A DNA stretch of 64,000 nucleotides from Isoetes taiwanensis (GCA_021234155.1 JAJEKV010000033.1:3885454-3949453); one strand, 5' to 3'. Positions 12,821 to 23,985 are shown, numbered from the stretch's first letter. Program-made: numbers and translations. The notes: generated from the letters alone by a model not told the origin.

Positions 12821-14680
12821 ATGAAGAGCAGGTTGAAATTTTTCTTTGTACAAGACTCTTTGAAATTTTCATTCAAAGAAACCGATATGTATGAGTTAGT
12901 AAAGTGTCCAGAGGATAAGAACTTGGTTGAAAATAAATGGATTTATACAAATGTTGATGGATCTAAAAGGTTTAAAGCAAGATTAGTCGCCCAGGGTTCC
13001 CTCCGAAAAAAAGGAGTAGATTATGATGAAATATGTTCCCCAATCGTGAAATTAACAAGTATAAGAGTTGTACTGGCACTAGCTAATGCGTTGAAACCTG
13101 ATGTACATCATATGGACGTAAAAACCGCATTCCTAAATGATAGCTTGCAAGAAGAAATATACATGATTGAAGGAGAAAACATGGCTTGGAAGCAAAATGA
13201 GCGGTCTATGGTTTAAGGCAAGCCCAAGACAATAGTACGAGATGCATAGATAAGTAGTATTTAAGAGAGCAAGGGTTTGAAAAGCTTAATAATGACGGGA
13301 ACATTTACATGATGAGACACAAAGGTAAATTTTGCATTATTGCATTATATGTAGATGATTGCATTATGGCAAGGCTTAGATTTCTCCTGCCTGGCAAAAT
13401 ATTCTTTCACACTACATCTATCTTCATAATGTCCCACAGCTTTGCAAAAGGCACACACAGGGGCACTTTTTACCAAAATGCCCCCTTTTTCCACATTTTG
13501 TGCAAGGTCTATACCAATAGTAATCGAGGAGTGAGTATCTCCGAAACAATGAACACGGGTGGATAGGTCTTCTTCTCAAACTTCGAGTTTTTCAACTCTT
13601 GAAGTTGCTTGGTCACCTCAACTAATGCCTCCGATACTTTGGTAATCTCAGCTCTTACATCTGTGGCAGGAGCTTCAATATCCTCTATTTTTGTTTTTTT
13701 CTTTTCCTTTTGAACAGCATAAACAAACTGCATGCAGTATCTAGAACAATGCAAGAAAATTCTAAAGCAAAGGTTTAATTATGACTGATCTTGGAGAATT
13801 AAAACAGTTTATAGGAATTGAAATGGACAAAGATAAAGAAAGTAAAATGCTTAAGCTCGTTCAAACAAGAAAGATAGAAAACATGATAAAAAGATTTGGG
13901 CTAGAAAACTTAAATACTATAAGTACTCCTAGTGTAGCAGGATGTAAAATTCCAGCTGATCTATGTCCATCATCAGAACGTGATAAGAAAGAGATGGAGA
14001 ATATTCCATACAGAGAGCTTATTGGATGTCTTTTTTATATAACAAACTGCATTCATCCAGATATTTCATATGCAGTAAATTTATTAAGCAAATATAATAA
14101 TTACCAGGGGAAAGCACACTGGGTTGCGGTTAAAAGAGTTCTAAGAGACTTAAAAGGCACTAAAGATCATGGGGTTACATTCAACTCAGATAATCTAGAT
14201 GTATTTGCATATTAAAATGCTGATTGGGCAGGAGATCTTGATGCTCGAAGGTCCATTTCAGGATATGCTTTGATCCTTGCAGGAGGTACACGATCGTGGA
14301 GAAGTAAGAAACAATCAGCTGTTGACATATACCATCTGCAGAAGCATAATATTCAGCCTCTTCACTAGCCGCTAAGATCATCTGAGTAAAGAGATTGCTA
14401 ACAGAAATGAGCATACCATAAACTCGTCCTATAGTTCTTTTGACTGACCGTTTAGGTTGCATTGCTATATAGCAAGAAATCCTGTGCATCATGAAAGAAC
14501 AAAACATATTGAATTGCATATTCATTTTATACGAGATCTTATTGTGAAAAATGAATTGCCATGCAATATGTGGAGATCTCATAGCAAGCAGCAAATGTGT
14601 TTACTAAAGCTATGACCGAACGAAAGCTAGTGTTATTCAAGGAAATACTTGGTATTAGCTAATACGGCATGAAGGGGAAG
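12821..14680 (+). pseudogene. Copia unit A: 3' part of pol (RT and RNase H)
   Basis: This is the 3' remnant of a Ty1/copia polyprotein. Reverse-transcriptase text runs from about 12,890 (NKWIYTNVDGSKRFKARLVA, then a HHMDVKTAFLN block) through ALYVDDC at ~13,340, with the YVDD catalytic motif. A 350-bp foreign insertion then interrupts it. The frame resumes at 13,781 with MTDLGELKQF and a PDISYAVNLLSKY block and ends in decayed RNase H text (14,214-14,660). Stops and frame changes occur throughout. It runs straight into a polypurine tract (gaaggggaag, 14,671-14,680) and an LTR. The 5' part of this unit is absent, so unit A is the left, truncated member of the tandem array. Confidence 0.85.
13371..13722 (-). 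mobile_element. Foreign gag zinc-knuckle fragment inside copia RT
   Basis: The homologous region of unit B (20,187-20,200) reads straight through, so this ~350 bp is an insertion just after the YVDD codons. Read on the minus strand it encodes a coiled-coil-like stretch (ITKVSEALVEVTKQLQEL), then two CCHC knuckles in neighbouring frames: CTKCGKRGHFGKKC and CAFCKAVGHYEDRC. That is the C-terminal part of another retrotransposon's gag. No LTR, poly-A or clear target duplication surrounds it; only a 3-base gca is shared at the junctions. It looks more like filler captured at a repaired break than like an ordinary insertion. Confidence 0.6.
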
Positions 14681-15490
14681 TGTTAGGATGTCATGCCATA
14701 TAGAAAATAATCTAAGAGGTTTTAAGGTCATAAAATCATTGGGTTCAATGATTATTTCCACATGTAAAGCCTCTGCATGTCGGTTGCCTACACAGTTAAA
14801 ACAAAAATGAAATCGAAGACGTGAGAACACACGGATTCATAAGATCGGCCTGGGTAATCAGTATTGAAGGATTTGGAATTGATCAAAGGAACGTCCCTAA
14901 GCTGCTTGGATCGCGTTGACTCATAAAAACTTGGCAGTGATCTAATGAACAGTTGAAGCCTAGTATCGGAAGCTGCTTTGAACTGCTGCAGAGGTAGAAT
15001 CGATTGAAGCCTAGTATTGGAAGCTACGTCTGAAGTGTTGCAGAGGTCGAATCAGATTGTGGTGCTCCAGATTCTCTTGTTGCTCTGACTTTGTTAGCCG
15101 GATTTCTGTATCTGAGGCAAATCGTCTCACTATTTGTGCTCTGGCTTTTCTAGCTGGAAGAGTTTGCTGCAGCAAATCACTTGGCAATGGGTGAGCTAAT
15201 TGCTTGCTCACCATCTATGAAGAATCCATTACTGTTGCTGGAATTTGTTAAGGATGTTGTTGCAGAAGTCTCTGTGTTGTTGTACAGTTGATACATAAGT
15301 GATGGCTGTTAGATTCAGCAGCATCCATCGTGACTGTAAGGCTGAGTTTGAAGCAGTAGAATCTTGTTTGTAAATTCACATCTATTTGTTGCAGACTATT
15401 GAATTGATAGAGCACTATTAGATGTTAAGGGGTTACTGCGGAAACTTTATTTGAAGTCGTGGTTGTAGTTTGATATAAAATTAACTAACT
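14681..15490 (+). mobile_element. Copia LTR 1
   Basis: It begins TGTTAGGATG immediately after the purine tract and ends ...aact just before a primer-binding site. Its partner at 21,052-21,869 matches it along its length with many scattered substitutions (about nine in ten identical by eye over the first 280 bases), so the pair is not young. The terminal CA has mutated to CT here. It serves as the 3' LTR of unit A and the 5' LTR of unit B. Confidence 0.9.
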
Positions 15491-15491
15491 T

Positions 15492-15504
15492 TGGTGTCAG
15501 AGCC
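15492..15504 (+). promoter_or_regulatory. Primer-binding site, unit B
   Basis: TGGTGTCAGAGCC differs by one base from TGGTATCAGAGCC, the usual plant copia site complementary to the 3' end of initiator tRNA-Met. It sits one base after the LTR, where minus-strand DNA synthesis would begin. Confidence 0.85.
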
Positions 15505-15514
15505 ATATAGGATT

Positions 15515-16632
15515 ATGACCATTAGGATTGGAGCCACCTTGCTTAATGCAATAGAAGGTTATTCTGGTGGTTCCAGATTTCAAGTTTGGAAGGAGAAGGA
15601 TTGATGGAGATTGTCCAACCTCTAGAAGGAAAGGATCTGAAGGCGATACTTCAAAATTAGATAAATTGAAACTTGGTGAATGTGAAAGCAAAACTAGCGA
15701 AGGTATTGTTTATGCTGATAATAAAGTCAGAGAAGCAAGGAAAATAATTGCATGCAAAGTCGGTTCCAATATATTGCTGCGAATATGAGGTATGAATCCC
15801 CAACAAATGTGGACCTATTTGATCAATAAATACGAACGAAAATCATCATCCCAATTCGATGTGAGAGCTAAGAATGCTAAAATATAGGAAAAGTAAAAAC
15901 ATCACGGATTTTTTCTCAAAGTTGGATAATATTTTTGATGATCTAGATGCTGTAGGAGCTTGGTTGAGTGATGAATTCCAAGTTCTAGCAATCGCTCGTG
16001 CTTTTTCAAACTATGATATGTTGTCCACCTTGATCAGGACCACCACCAAAAATTGGGACGATGCCGAAAGGTTGGTTAAGACAGAACTCTAGCAAAAGAA
16101 AATAGTAAGTGAAGTAGAAGAGAGTTCTGACATTTTGTTTGGGAAAAACCTAAGGGAAAAGGTAAAAAACATTATCTGAGGAAAAATATTGGTCCTTGTC
16201 AGCAATATTGCCATGAAATGGGACATTTAAAAGCAGATTGCCCAAAAATAAACAAAGAAATGACTTCTTATAATTGTGGTGGTATGGGGTATAACTTCAC
16301 AACGTGTTCTAGCCCTAATAATTATAATAAAGGACGAGGGAGATGGAGTTCTGAAAGGGGGAGCCCTTCTTATAGGGGAAGGGAAAGCTCATTAAGGGGA
16401 AGAGAAATGAGAAGCGTTGGAGTGAATATAACACAAGAAGTCGTGAATGAACAAGATAAGCAAGAAGAAGATGATCAAGAGGTAAAACTTGCTGTTTTAT
16501 CAACATTTGATACATTTATAATTGATAGTGGAGCTGAACGATCAGTAATCAATTCTACTGATTTTCTGGCAGATATATGTGCTAGCAAAAATCTGAGCCA
16601 CGTACAGGGAATGGAGATTTGCAAAAGTTAGC
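15515..16632 (+). pseudogene. Copia unit B gag and protease
   Basis: Broken frames carry copia gag text (DKLKLGECESKTSEG, then DEFQVLAIARAFSNYDMLST at ~15,973-16,032) and two knuckles: CHEMGHLKADC and SYNCGGMGYNFTTC, the second with its first Cys changed to Ser. An Arg/Gly/Ser-rich stretch follows, then the protease active site FIIDSGAERSVI near 16,520. The homologous gag in unit C keeps CYNCGGMGHISTTC intact. The gag would coat RNA and the protease would cut the polyprotein. Several stops (for example 15,787 and 16,090) prevent either role. Confidence 0.8.
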
Positions 16633-16695
16633 AGTAAAGGAATGTTAAAATTGTTTGATTTGCAAGGAAATAGAGTTGATATCTCCAATGTTTTG

Positions 16696-16829
16696 TGTGT
16701 TTCGAGGTTATATAAAAATCTTATATCTGTGTGCCAACTAGTTGATCTAGGCTACGAGTTAATGTGTTTCGAGGTTATATAAAAATCTTATATCTGTGTG
16801 CCAACTAGTTGATCTAGGCTACGAGTTAA
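16696..16829 (+). repeat. 67-bp tandem duplication in copia pol
   Basis: Two identical 67-base copies (16,696-16,762 and 16,763-16,829, both beginning tgtgtttcgagg) lie head to tail in the protease/pre-integrase region. Since 67 is not a multiple of three, the duplication by itself shifts the frame. Perfect identity suggests it is recent relative to the LTR divergence. Confidence 0.9.
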
Positions 16830-17097
16830 CATTTGGTAAAAAATGCTGTAAGGAGTTGCTTGATGGTAAACTAAAGTTTTTTGCAAAACGTGTTAGAAAT
16901 CTCTTTCAATTTTCAGATGGTGTACTGCAAAGTATAAATATGTTGTCAGTCTCTTCAGCTTCAGTATGGCACAGCAGGCCTGCACATACACATATAAACA
17001 ACATTAGGTGCATGATAAAGAAAGGGAATATTCATGGAGAAGATGACACGGATGAAAAGTTTATTTGTTCAGGATGTATGTTAGGGAAGTTGACAAG

Positions 17098-17672
17098 ACA
17101 CAAACCATTAACATCCAACATATAAAAATTAAATCCCCCAACACATAACAACCATCACATAACAACCAACACATAACTACTATTGACATTAATTAACACA
17201 ACCATTGGGTCCAACACATTTAAATTAAAATCCCCCTTAAACCCCCTTTGGTTTGGGTGCATATTCACACGGGGGTGACTTCGGGCAACGAGAGCTGTTG
17301 GATAGGCATATTCACCCCTTATTCCTTAATCTACACCGTACGTAAAGTTCCTTGTTTGTGGGGTATGCAAGTACAAAATTTGCTATACTGTATAACAAGA
17401 TTCGCAAAATACTATAAGATTCCAAGCAGAATACTATATGGTGTTGATTTTGTACGTGCAAAATACAATTATGAGGGCTCTCGCTGCCCTACGTCACCCA
17501 AACCAAAGGGGGTTTAAGGGGGATTTTAATTTAAATGTGTTGGACCCAATGGTTGTGTTAATTAATGTCAATAGTAGTTATGTGTTGGTTGTTAATGTCA
17601 ATGGTTGTTATGTGATGGTTGTTATGTGTTGGGGGATTTAATTTTTATATGTTGGATGTTAATGGTTTGTGT
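17098..17672. mobile_element. Foldback element copy 1 (long terminal inverted repeats)
   Basis: The two ends are inverted copies of each other: acacaaaccattaacatcc at the left is matched in reverse complement at the right, and the inverted arms run about 150 bases (through the caaagggggtttaaggggga block). Between them lies a ~200-base non-coding core. It interrupts copia integrase at the GCMLGK codons. A second copy at 50,741-51,193 lies in the opposite orientation. It has no coding capacity, so it is a non-autonomous MITE/foldback. I could not define a target duplication, and the superfamily is uncertain. Confidence 0.8.
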
Positions 17673-18570
17673 TACAAAATTTTTAGAATTCAAACCAGAA
17701 GAAAACTAGAATTCATTTGAGGCTTTCATCACCTGTAGCTTTTGAATTTCATCACAATAAAACAAATAGATCATAAAGATAGAGCGGATTGATCCCATTA
17801 TTCTGAAAGTCATAAAGTTTGCAACACCCATACACAAACATTTTTCAACTGGAATTTAACAAAGAAATTTTTGGCCTCCATGGATTCTTGTGGTGAGAAA
17901 CCAAAGTGGGAAACTTTTCTGCTTGTTAGCACAAGGATCTAGAAGCCTTGGAATTTGCTTAATAATTGCCACAAAATCTAAAAATGCATGGTAATTTTTT
18001 GCAAGCTTCATTCGAAATGAGCCATAAAACAATATCCAATAGTGCAATCCTGTATTAATCAGCTGGTAGGATGTGAAAGCCTACCAAACCCGGCCGAAAA
18101 ATTGCTGTTTTAGCATAGATAACTTAACCAAACATATCCATATCATACACTATCAAAAAGAGCTCGGAGAGAGCTTTCCAACGCAATAAAAATCATCTCA
18201 AACAGAGCTCTGGATCAAAAGTTATGATAAGAAATGTGTTGCCGGCGGGGAAATCGCACTACATGCGCCCTTCAAGCCCTTCATGTGCCCATTATGCACC
18301 ACACACACAAAAAGAGGGCTTTTGTTGTGAGCCATTGGTTGTTGACCATTATGCACCACACGCACAAAAAAAGGGCTTTTGTTGTGAGCCATTGGTTGTT
18401 GACCATTGGAAAAAAAAAGGCTAAAATCAATGGCTCAGAAATGGTGCACTCTAGATGTACGCATTAGTACATCCATTTGAATACATCACGAAATCATAGG
18501 AAAACCTTAGTGAAAAGCATACAAAAACACAAAGAAAACCCCCTGTTATTATGCTACATATAGCAGATCA
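17673..18570. other. Further nested DNA inside copia unit B
   Basis: About 900 bases separate the foldback element from the resumption of integrase. It has no recognisable coding content. It ends with the dispersed repeat annotated at 18,291-18,556. Whether it entered together with the foldback element or separately cannot be told from this copy. Confidence 0.5.
18291..18556 (+). repeat. Dispersed repeat, copy 1
   Basis: The segment gagggcttttgttgtgagcc ... tgcactctagatgtacgcat ... ctgttattatgcta recurs at 52,818-53,015 with moderate divergence. Here its first 57 bases are tandemly doubled (18,291-18,404). It has no coding content and no visible terminal repeats; the class is unknown. Confidence 0.7.
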
Positions 18571-19585
18571 AAGAAAAAGGCTGCAAGCCCTCTTGTTTTT
18601 TTGTACATATCTCTGTGGACCATTGAATATAGAGGGAAGAACATATAAGAAACATTATGTATCTTTCGTCAATGATTTTAGTAGAATGGGAAAATGTTAT
18701 CTGCTTTCTTCTAAAGATAAAGCACTTAATGCCTTTAAGCAATATATGAGTGAAATGGAAAGACAACAGGGCGTAGACTTAAATGTATTAGATCAGATAG
18801 AGGGGGTGAATATCTCACAAGAAGGTTCAAACTTTTTTGCTTTGAACATGGGATAAGAAGGCAGCTAACATGTAGATATTTACCACAACAAAATGGTGTT
18901 GCAGAAAGGAAAAATAGGACTGTTCTAGATGTTGTGAGATCAATGTTAAAGTTTGCAGGTCTTCCTAACTATCTTTAGGAGGAAGCGGTCAAAACAGTGT
19001 TTTCTATACAAAATAAGTTGCCAACAAGCAGTCTAAATGGTGATATACCTGAGATAACCTAGTCACACACTAAAACAAGGTTTGCGTATGATCATTTCAA
19101 AGCCTATGGTTGTCTAGCATATGTTCATGTGCCTGAAGAATTAAGACTTAAGTTAGATGATAGAGTAGAAGTAGGTTTTCTAGTCGGTTATGTCGAGGAA
19201 TCAAAGGGATATAGAATCTTTATGCCTGAAACAAGAAAAGTGATAGTTAGTCGATATGTTATATTTGACGAGACTAAATTCTATAAAGATAGGCATGAGA
19301 TTTCGAAACTTGAACATGATAGCGCAAGTATTCATAATGGTTCAAAGAAAACTGATATTATTGACACACTCATATGAGAATGATGCAAAAATTGACGAGG
19401 ATGCTGGAGAAGGAAGTAGCAATGGAACACAACCACCAGATACGATACCTATAGCACATCAAAAAAGGAAATCAGAGGTAGAAAAACTTAAGGACACAGG
19501 TATAGACTATAATCCTGAATTATAAGGGAGGTATGGTACAAGAAAAACTAGAAGAATAGGAAAGCCTCCAGTTAGATATCCTTCT

Positions 19586-21033
19586 TTGATGGCTATTTTT
19601 GAACCTGACATGCCTAAATCTTTTGAAGATGCTGTGAATTCAAAAGAGAGACATGAATGGCTCAAAGCAATGCAAGAAGAGATGGATTCATTGAAAGAAA
19701 CTGGTACGTGTGTCCAGTGGATAAGAACTTGGTTGGAAATAAATGGATTTATAGGATTAAAACAAATGTTGATGGATCTAAAAGGTTTAAAGCAAGATTA
19801 GCCGCTAAGGATTTCTCTCAAAAGAAAGGAGTGGATAATGATGAAACATATTCCCCAATCGTGAAATTAACAAGTATAAGAGTTGTACTGGCATTACCTA
19901 ATGTGCTGAAACTTTATGTACATCATATGGACATAAAAAAGCTAGCTTGCAAGAAGAAATATACATGAGACAAGCTCCAAGATTTGAAGAAGGAGAAAAC
20001 ATGGCTTGAAAGCTAAAACGAGCAGGCTATGGTTTACGGAAAGTGCCACGAGAATGGTACAGATGTATAGAACAGTATTTAAGAGAGCAAGGGTTTGAAA
20101 AGCTTAATAATGACGGGAACATTTACATGATGAGGCATAAAGGTAGATTTTGCATTATTGCATTATATGTAGATGATTGCATTATGGCAGCAAACTGCAT
20201 GCAGTATTTAGAACATTGCAAGGAAATTCTAAAGCAAAGATTTAAAATGACTGATCTTGGAGAATTAAAACAGTTTCTAGCAATTGAAATGGACAGAGAT
20301 AGAGAAAGTAGAATGTTTAAGCTCGTTCAAACAAGAAACATAAAAAACATGATAAAAAGATTTGGGCTAGAATGTTGTAAGTACTCCTATTGTTGCGAGC
20401 TTATTGGATGTCTTCTTTATATAGCAAACTGCACTCGTCCAGATATTTCATATGCAGTAAATTTATTAAGCAGATATAATAATAATCCATGGAAAGCACA
20501 CTGGGTTGCGGCTAAAAGAGTTCTAAGAATCTTAAAAGGCACTAAAGATCAGGGGGTTATATTCAACTCAGATAATCTAGATGTATTTGCATACTTAGAT
20601 TTTGACTGGGCAGGAGATCTTGATGCTAGAAGGTCCACTTTATGATATGCTTTGATCCTTGCAGGACGTACAATATCGTGGAGAAGCAAGAAGCAATCAG
20701 TTGTTTGCAGAAGCGGAATATTCAGCCTCTTCACTAGACGCTAAAGAAATCATCTGGGTAAGGAGATTGCTAACAGAAATGGACATACCACAAACTAGTC
20801 CTACAATTCTTTTCAGTGACAGTTTAAGTTGCATTGCTATAGTAAAAAATCTTGTGCATCATGAAAGAACAAAACATATTGAATTGCATATTCATTTTAT
20901 ACAAGATCTTATTGTGAAAAATGAAATTGCCATGCAATATGTGGAGATCTCATACCAAGCAGCAGGCGTGTTTATTAAAGCTATGACAGAACGAAAGCTA
21001 GTATTATTCAAGGAAATACTTGGTATTAGCTAA
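19586..21033 (+). pseudogene. Copia unit B reverse transcriptase and RNase H
   Basis: The RT starts with the usual AMQEEMDSLKETGT lead at ~19,665, continues in shifted frames (NKWIYRIKTNVDGSKRFKAR; KGVDNDETYSPIVKLTSIRV), lacks part of the FLNG region around 19,940, and carries ALYVDDCIMA with the YVDD active site at ~20,165. RPDISYAVNLLSRYNNN and the RNase H-like SSLDAKEIIWVRRLL block (20,725-20,775) follow. Small deletions and stops (TGA at 20,644) make it inactive. The homologous stretch in unit A shows which differences are lesions of this copy. Confidence 0.85.
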
Positions 21034-21051
21034 TATGGCATGAAGGGAAAG

Positions 21052-21869
21052 TGTTAGGATGTCATGCCATATAGAAAATAATCTAAGAGGTTTTAAAGTC
21101 ATAAAATCATTAGGTTCAATGGTTATTTCCACGTGTGAAGCCTCTGCATGTCGGTTGTCTATACAGTTTAAAGAAAATGAAATTGAAGACGTGAGAACAC
21201 AGGGATTCACCAGATCGGCCTGGGTAATCAATATTGAAGGATTGGGAACTGATCAATGGAACACCCATATGCTGCTTGGATCGTGTTGACTCATGGAAAA
21301 AACCAGGCAGTGATCTTATGAGCGGTTGAATCCTAGTATCGGAAGCTGCCTTGAACTGCTGCAAAGGTGGAATCGGTTGAAGCCTAATATTGGAAGTTGC
21401 ATCTGAACTGCTGCAGAGGTCGAATCAAATTGGAGAGTGTAGTGATTCATATTCTCTTGTTGCTCTGGCTTCATTAGCCGGATTTCTGAAATTGCAGCAA
21501 ATCTTCTCACTATTTGTGCTCTGACTTTTCTAGCTAAAAGAGTTTATTGCAGTGAATCACTTGGCAGTGGTTAGCTAATTGCTTGCTTACCATCTATGAA
21601 GAAACCATTACTGTTGCTGGAATTTGTTAAGGCTGATGTTGCGGAAGTCTCTGTGCTATTGTACAGTTCATACATAAGTGCTGGCTGTTAGATTCGGCAG
21701 CATCAATCACGACTGTAAGGCTGAGTTTGAAGCAGTAGAATCTTGTCTGTAAGTTCACATCTATTTGTTGCCGACTATTGAATTAATAAAGTACTATTAA
21801 ATGTTAAGAAGTTACTGCAGAAACTTTATTTGAAGTTGTGGCTGTAATTTGATATAAAAATATCTAACA
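21052..21869 (+). mobile_element. Copia LTR 2
   Basis: It starts TGTTAGGATG after the purine tract and ends ...ctaaca, keeping the TG...CA termini. It is the 3' LTR of unit B and the 5' LTR of unit C. It aligns with LTR 1 over its whole length. Confidence 0.9.
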
Positions 21870-21870
21870 T

Positions 21871-21883
21871 TGGTATCAAAGCC
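21871..21883 (+). promoter_or_regulatory. Primer-binding site, unit C
   Basis: TGGTATCAAAGCC differs by one base from the plant tRNA-Met site and sits one base after LTR 2. Confidence 0.8.
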
Positions 21884-21896
21884 ATATAGAATTATG

Positions 21897-22913
21897 ACCA
21901 CCAATTTGGAGCCACTTTGCTTAATGCAATAGAAGTGTATTTTGGTGGTTCCGGATTTCAGGTTAAAAAGGCGAGGACACAGGAGGTACTGAATGCAGAA
22001 GGATTGATTGAGATTGTCCAACCTCCAGAAGGAAAGGATCTGAAGGAAATACTTGCAAAATTAGGTAAATTGAGACTTGGTAAAGGTGAAAGCAAAACTA
22101 GTGAAGGTACTGCCTATGCTGATAATAAAGTCAGAGAAGCAAGGGCAATAATTGCATGCAAAGTCAGTTCTAATATATTGATGAGAATGCGAGGTATGAA
22201 TCCCCAATAAATGCGGGCCTATTTGATCAATAAATACAAATGAAAATCATCATCCCAATTAGATGTTTTAGATAGAGAGCTAAGAATGCTAAAGTATGGG
22301 GAAAGTGAAAATATCACGTATTTTTCTCTGTTGGATAATATTTTTGCTGATCTAGATGTTGCAGAAGCTAGGTTGAGTGATGAATTCCAAGTTCTAGCAA
22401 TAGCTCGTGCTTTTTCAAACTATGATATGTTGTCCACCTTGATCAGGACCACTACCAAAAATCGAGACGATGCTGAAAGGTTGGTTAGGACAGAATTCGA
22501 GCAAAGAAAATAGTAAGTGAAGTAGAAGAGAGTTCTGACATTCTGTTTGTGGGGAAACCTAATTAAGGGAAAAAGTAAAAAAGGTTATCTGGGGAAAAAT
22601 ATTGGTCCTTGTCATTGCCACGAAATGGGATATTTAAAAGCAGATTGCTCAAAAATAAACAAAGAAATGACTTGTTATAATTGTGGTGGTATGGGGCATA
22701 TCTCCACAACGTGTTCTAGCCCTAAGAATTGTAATAAAGGACGAGGGAGATGGAGTTCTGAAAGGGGAAGCCCTTCTTATAGGCGAAGGGAAAGCTCATT
22801 AAGGGGAAGAGAAATGAGAAGTGTTGGAGTGAATATAACACAAGAAATCGTGAATGAACAGGATAAGCAAGAAGAAGATGATCAGGAGGTAAAACCTGTT
22901 GTTTTATCAACAT
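21897..22913 (+). pseudogene. Copia unit C: gag only, truncated
   Basis: Parallel to the unit B gag: KKARTQEVLNAEGLIEIVQP, LGKLRLGKGESKTSEGTAYA, then LLDNIFADLDVAEARLSDEF. Two knuckles follow, CHCHEMGYLKADC (decayed) and an intact CYNCGGMGHISTTC at ~22,678. It has fewer stops than unit B but still breaks at 22,208 and 22,512. Homology to unit B stops abruptly at ~22,913, at the codons before the protease DSG motif. Unit C therefore lacks protease, integrase, RT and a 3' LTR. Confidence 0.85.
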
Positions 22914-23284
22914 AAAACAAAGTGCATGTGTTGAAACTAAAGTTCATTTAGGGAAGCCCAGGAGGATGTATCTCTTTAGGCATATAATGATCCAAAAGGC
23001 TTATGGGTGCAAAGCCTATTTGACTATAGGAAGTGTGAATTAGTTGCTGAAACATTAGCTTCATGTCCTTGCCATGAGATTGTAGTATTGTCAACTTTTA
23101 AATAAAGAGGCATGACTCATCATGGATGAATGTAATGGCATCCAAAATCCCTCAACATCAGGCTCAGTGGAATGATGATACTCCTAATGATGGCTTTAAG
23201 AACAACATAAGTTTTTGATTTGTTTATTAAGCGCATCATAAGCTAAGTCCTATTTCGAAATGGAGTCCTATGAAAGGATGAAGT
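22914..23284. other. Stretch between copia breakpoint and kinase relic
   Basis: No gene established. Weak kinase-like or unrelated text may occur, but nothing I can support. Confidence 0.4.
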
Positions 23285-23985
23285 GTTGCACCGTTAAAAA
23301 TTGCTATTGGAACTACAAAAGGATTGTCTTATTTACATCATGAATGAAAATCCATGAATCATACACAATGACATTAAATCAAGCAATATACTTCTTGACA
23401 TGAATCTAAAGCCAAGAGTATCATAGTTTGGACTAGCCAAGTTATTGGAGGAGATTAAATCCCATACGGCCACCATTCTTGCTGGAACGTTTGGCTGCGG
23501 CTCCAGGTATGTCATAATTTATTAATTTAGATCATATACTTCAACTACTGCGATGCTAAAATAGAGGATATAGAATACATACAACATGGAAGAGCAACAA
23601 AGTAAAGTGATGTATATAGCTATGGAATTGTTCTGCTAGAGCTGTGAGTGGAAGAAGGCCAACAAACCCATGTTTTGTTGAAAAGGGCCTCGATATGGTA
23701 GGATGAGTATGTCTTTCTATAGTGCCAATCTTGTGTTTGGTTTTAGATATATGCATACAGTGCATTGATGAGGAAGCTTTTGGCAGGCTATGAGAAAGAT
23801 AAGTAAGAGAAAATATGCCAAAATCCTTGATCCTAGATGTTGCCTCCTTCCTCAGAGCATGGAGCCCCAGTCCTTCACATTGCAGCAATGTGCATCAGTG
23901 CAAATGCAGATGATTAATCTAACATGGCCACAGTGGTGAAGATGCTTCAAGCGGGGAGCTTGATAACTTGTGCAAGCAATTTCTT
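23285..23985 (+). pseudogene. Receptor-like protein kinase fragment (pseudogene)
   Basis: Successive frames match the C-lobe of a plant LRR-receptor-like kinase. They show KIAIGTTKGLSYLHHE, the catalytic loop as IIHNDIKSSNILL (normally HRDxKxSN, so Arg is lost), FGLAKLLEE with the DFG Asp codon replaced by a stop, AGTFGCG in place of AGTFGYLAPEY, then SDVYSYGIVLLEL near 23,605 and a C-terminal LHIAAMCISANADD at ~23,870-23,910. The N-lobe, LRRs and transmembrane part are absent. Intact kinases of this type phosphorylate Ser/Thr targets at the plasma membrane; this fragment cannot. It abuts the truncated copia unit C. Most of the fragment is intron-poor, but a splice-like gap follows AGTFGCG, so retroposition is not proven. 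Confidence 0.75.

Larger units (their letters stand above)
16850..19560 (+). pseudogene. Copia unit B pre-integrase and integrase, interrupted
   Basis: Pre-integrase text (SVWHSRPAHTHINNIRCMIK, then ICSGCMLGKLTRH) ends at ~17,100, where the nested DNA begins. Integrase resumes near 18,580 with TYLCGPLNIEGRTYKKH and a YVSFVNDFSRMGK core, then PQQNGVAERKNRT at ~18,885. The C-terminal GYVEESKGYRIF and VIFDET text ends near 19,380. The LCGP Thr-Asp pair that normally contributes catalytic Asp has become Thr-Tyr. Stops at 18,855, 18,978 and 19,062 break the frame further. Confidence 0.8.
15491..21051 (+). mobile_element. Copia unit B: complete-order but decayed internal region
   Basis: Between LTR 1 and LTR 2 the full copia order is present: gag with two CCHC knuckles, protease, pre-integrase zinc region, integrase core, reverse transcriptase, RNase H and polypurine tract (tgaagggaaag just before 21,052). 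The region is interrupted by a 67-bp duplication and by about 1.5 kb of nested DNA at 17,098-18,570. Numerous stops and frameshifts mean it cannot move on its own. It shares LTR 1 with unit A and LTR 2 with unit C, an arrangement expected from unequal recombination between LTRs rather than from three separate insertions. Confidence 0.9.
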
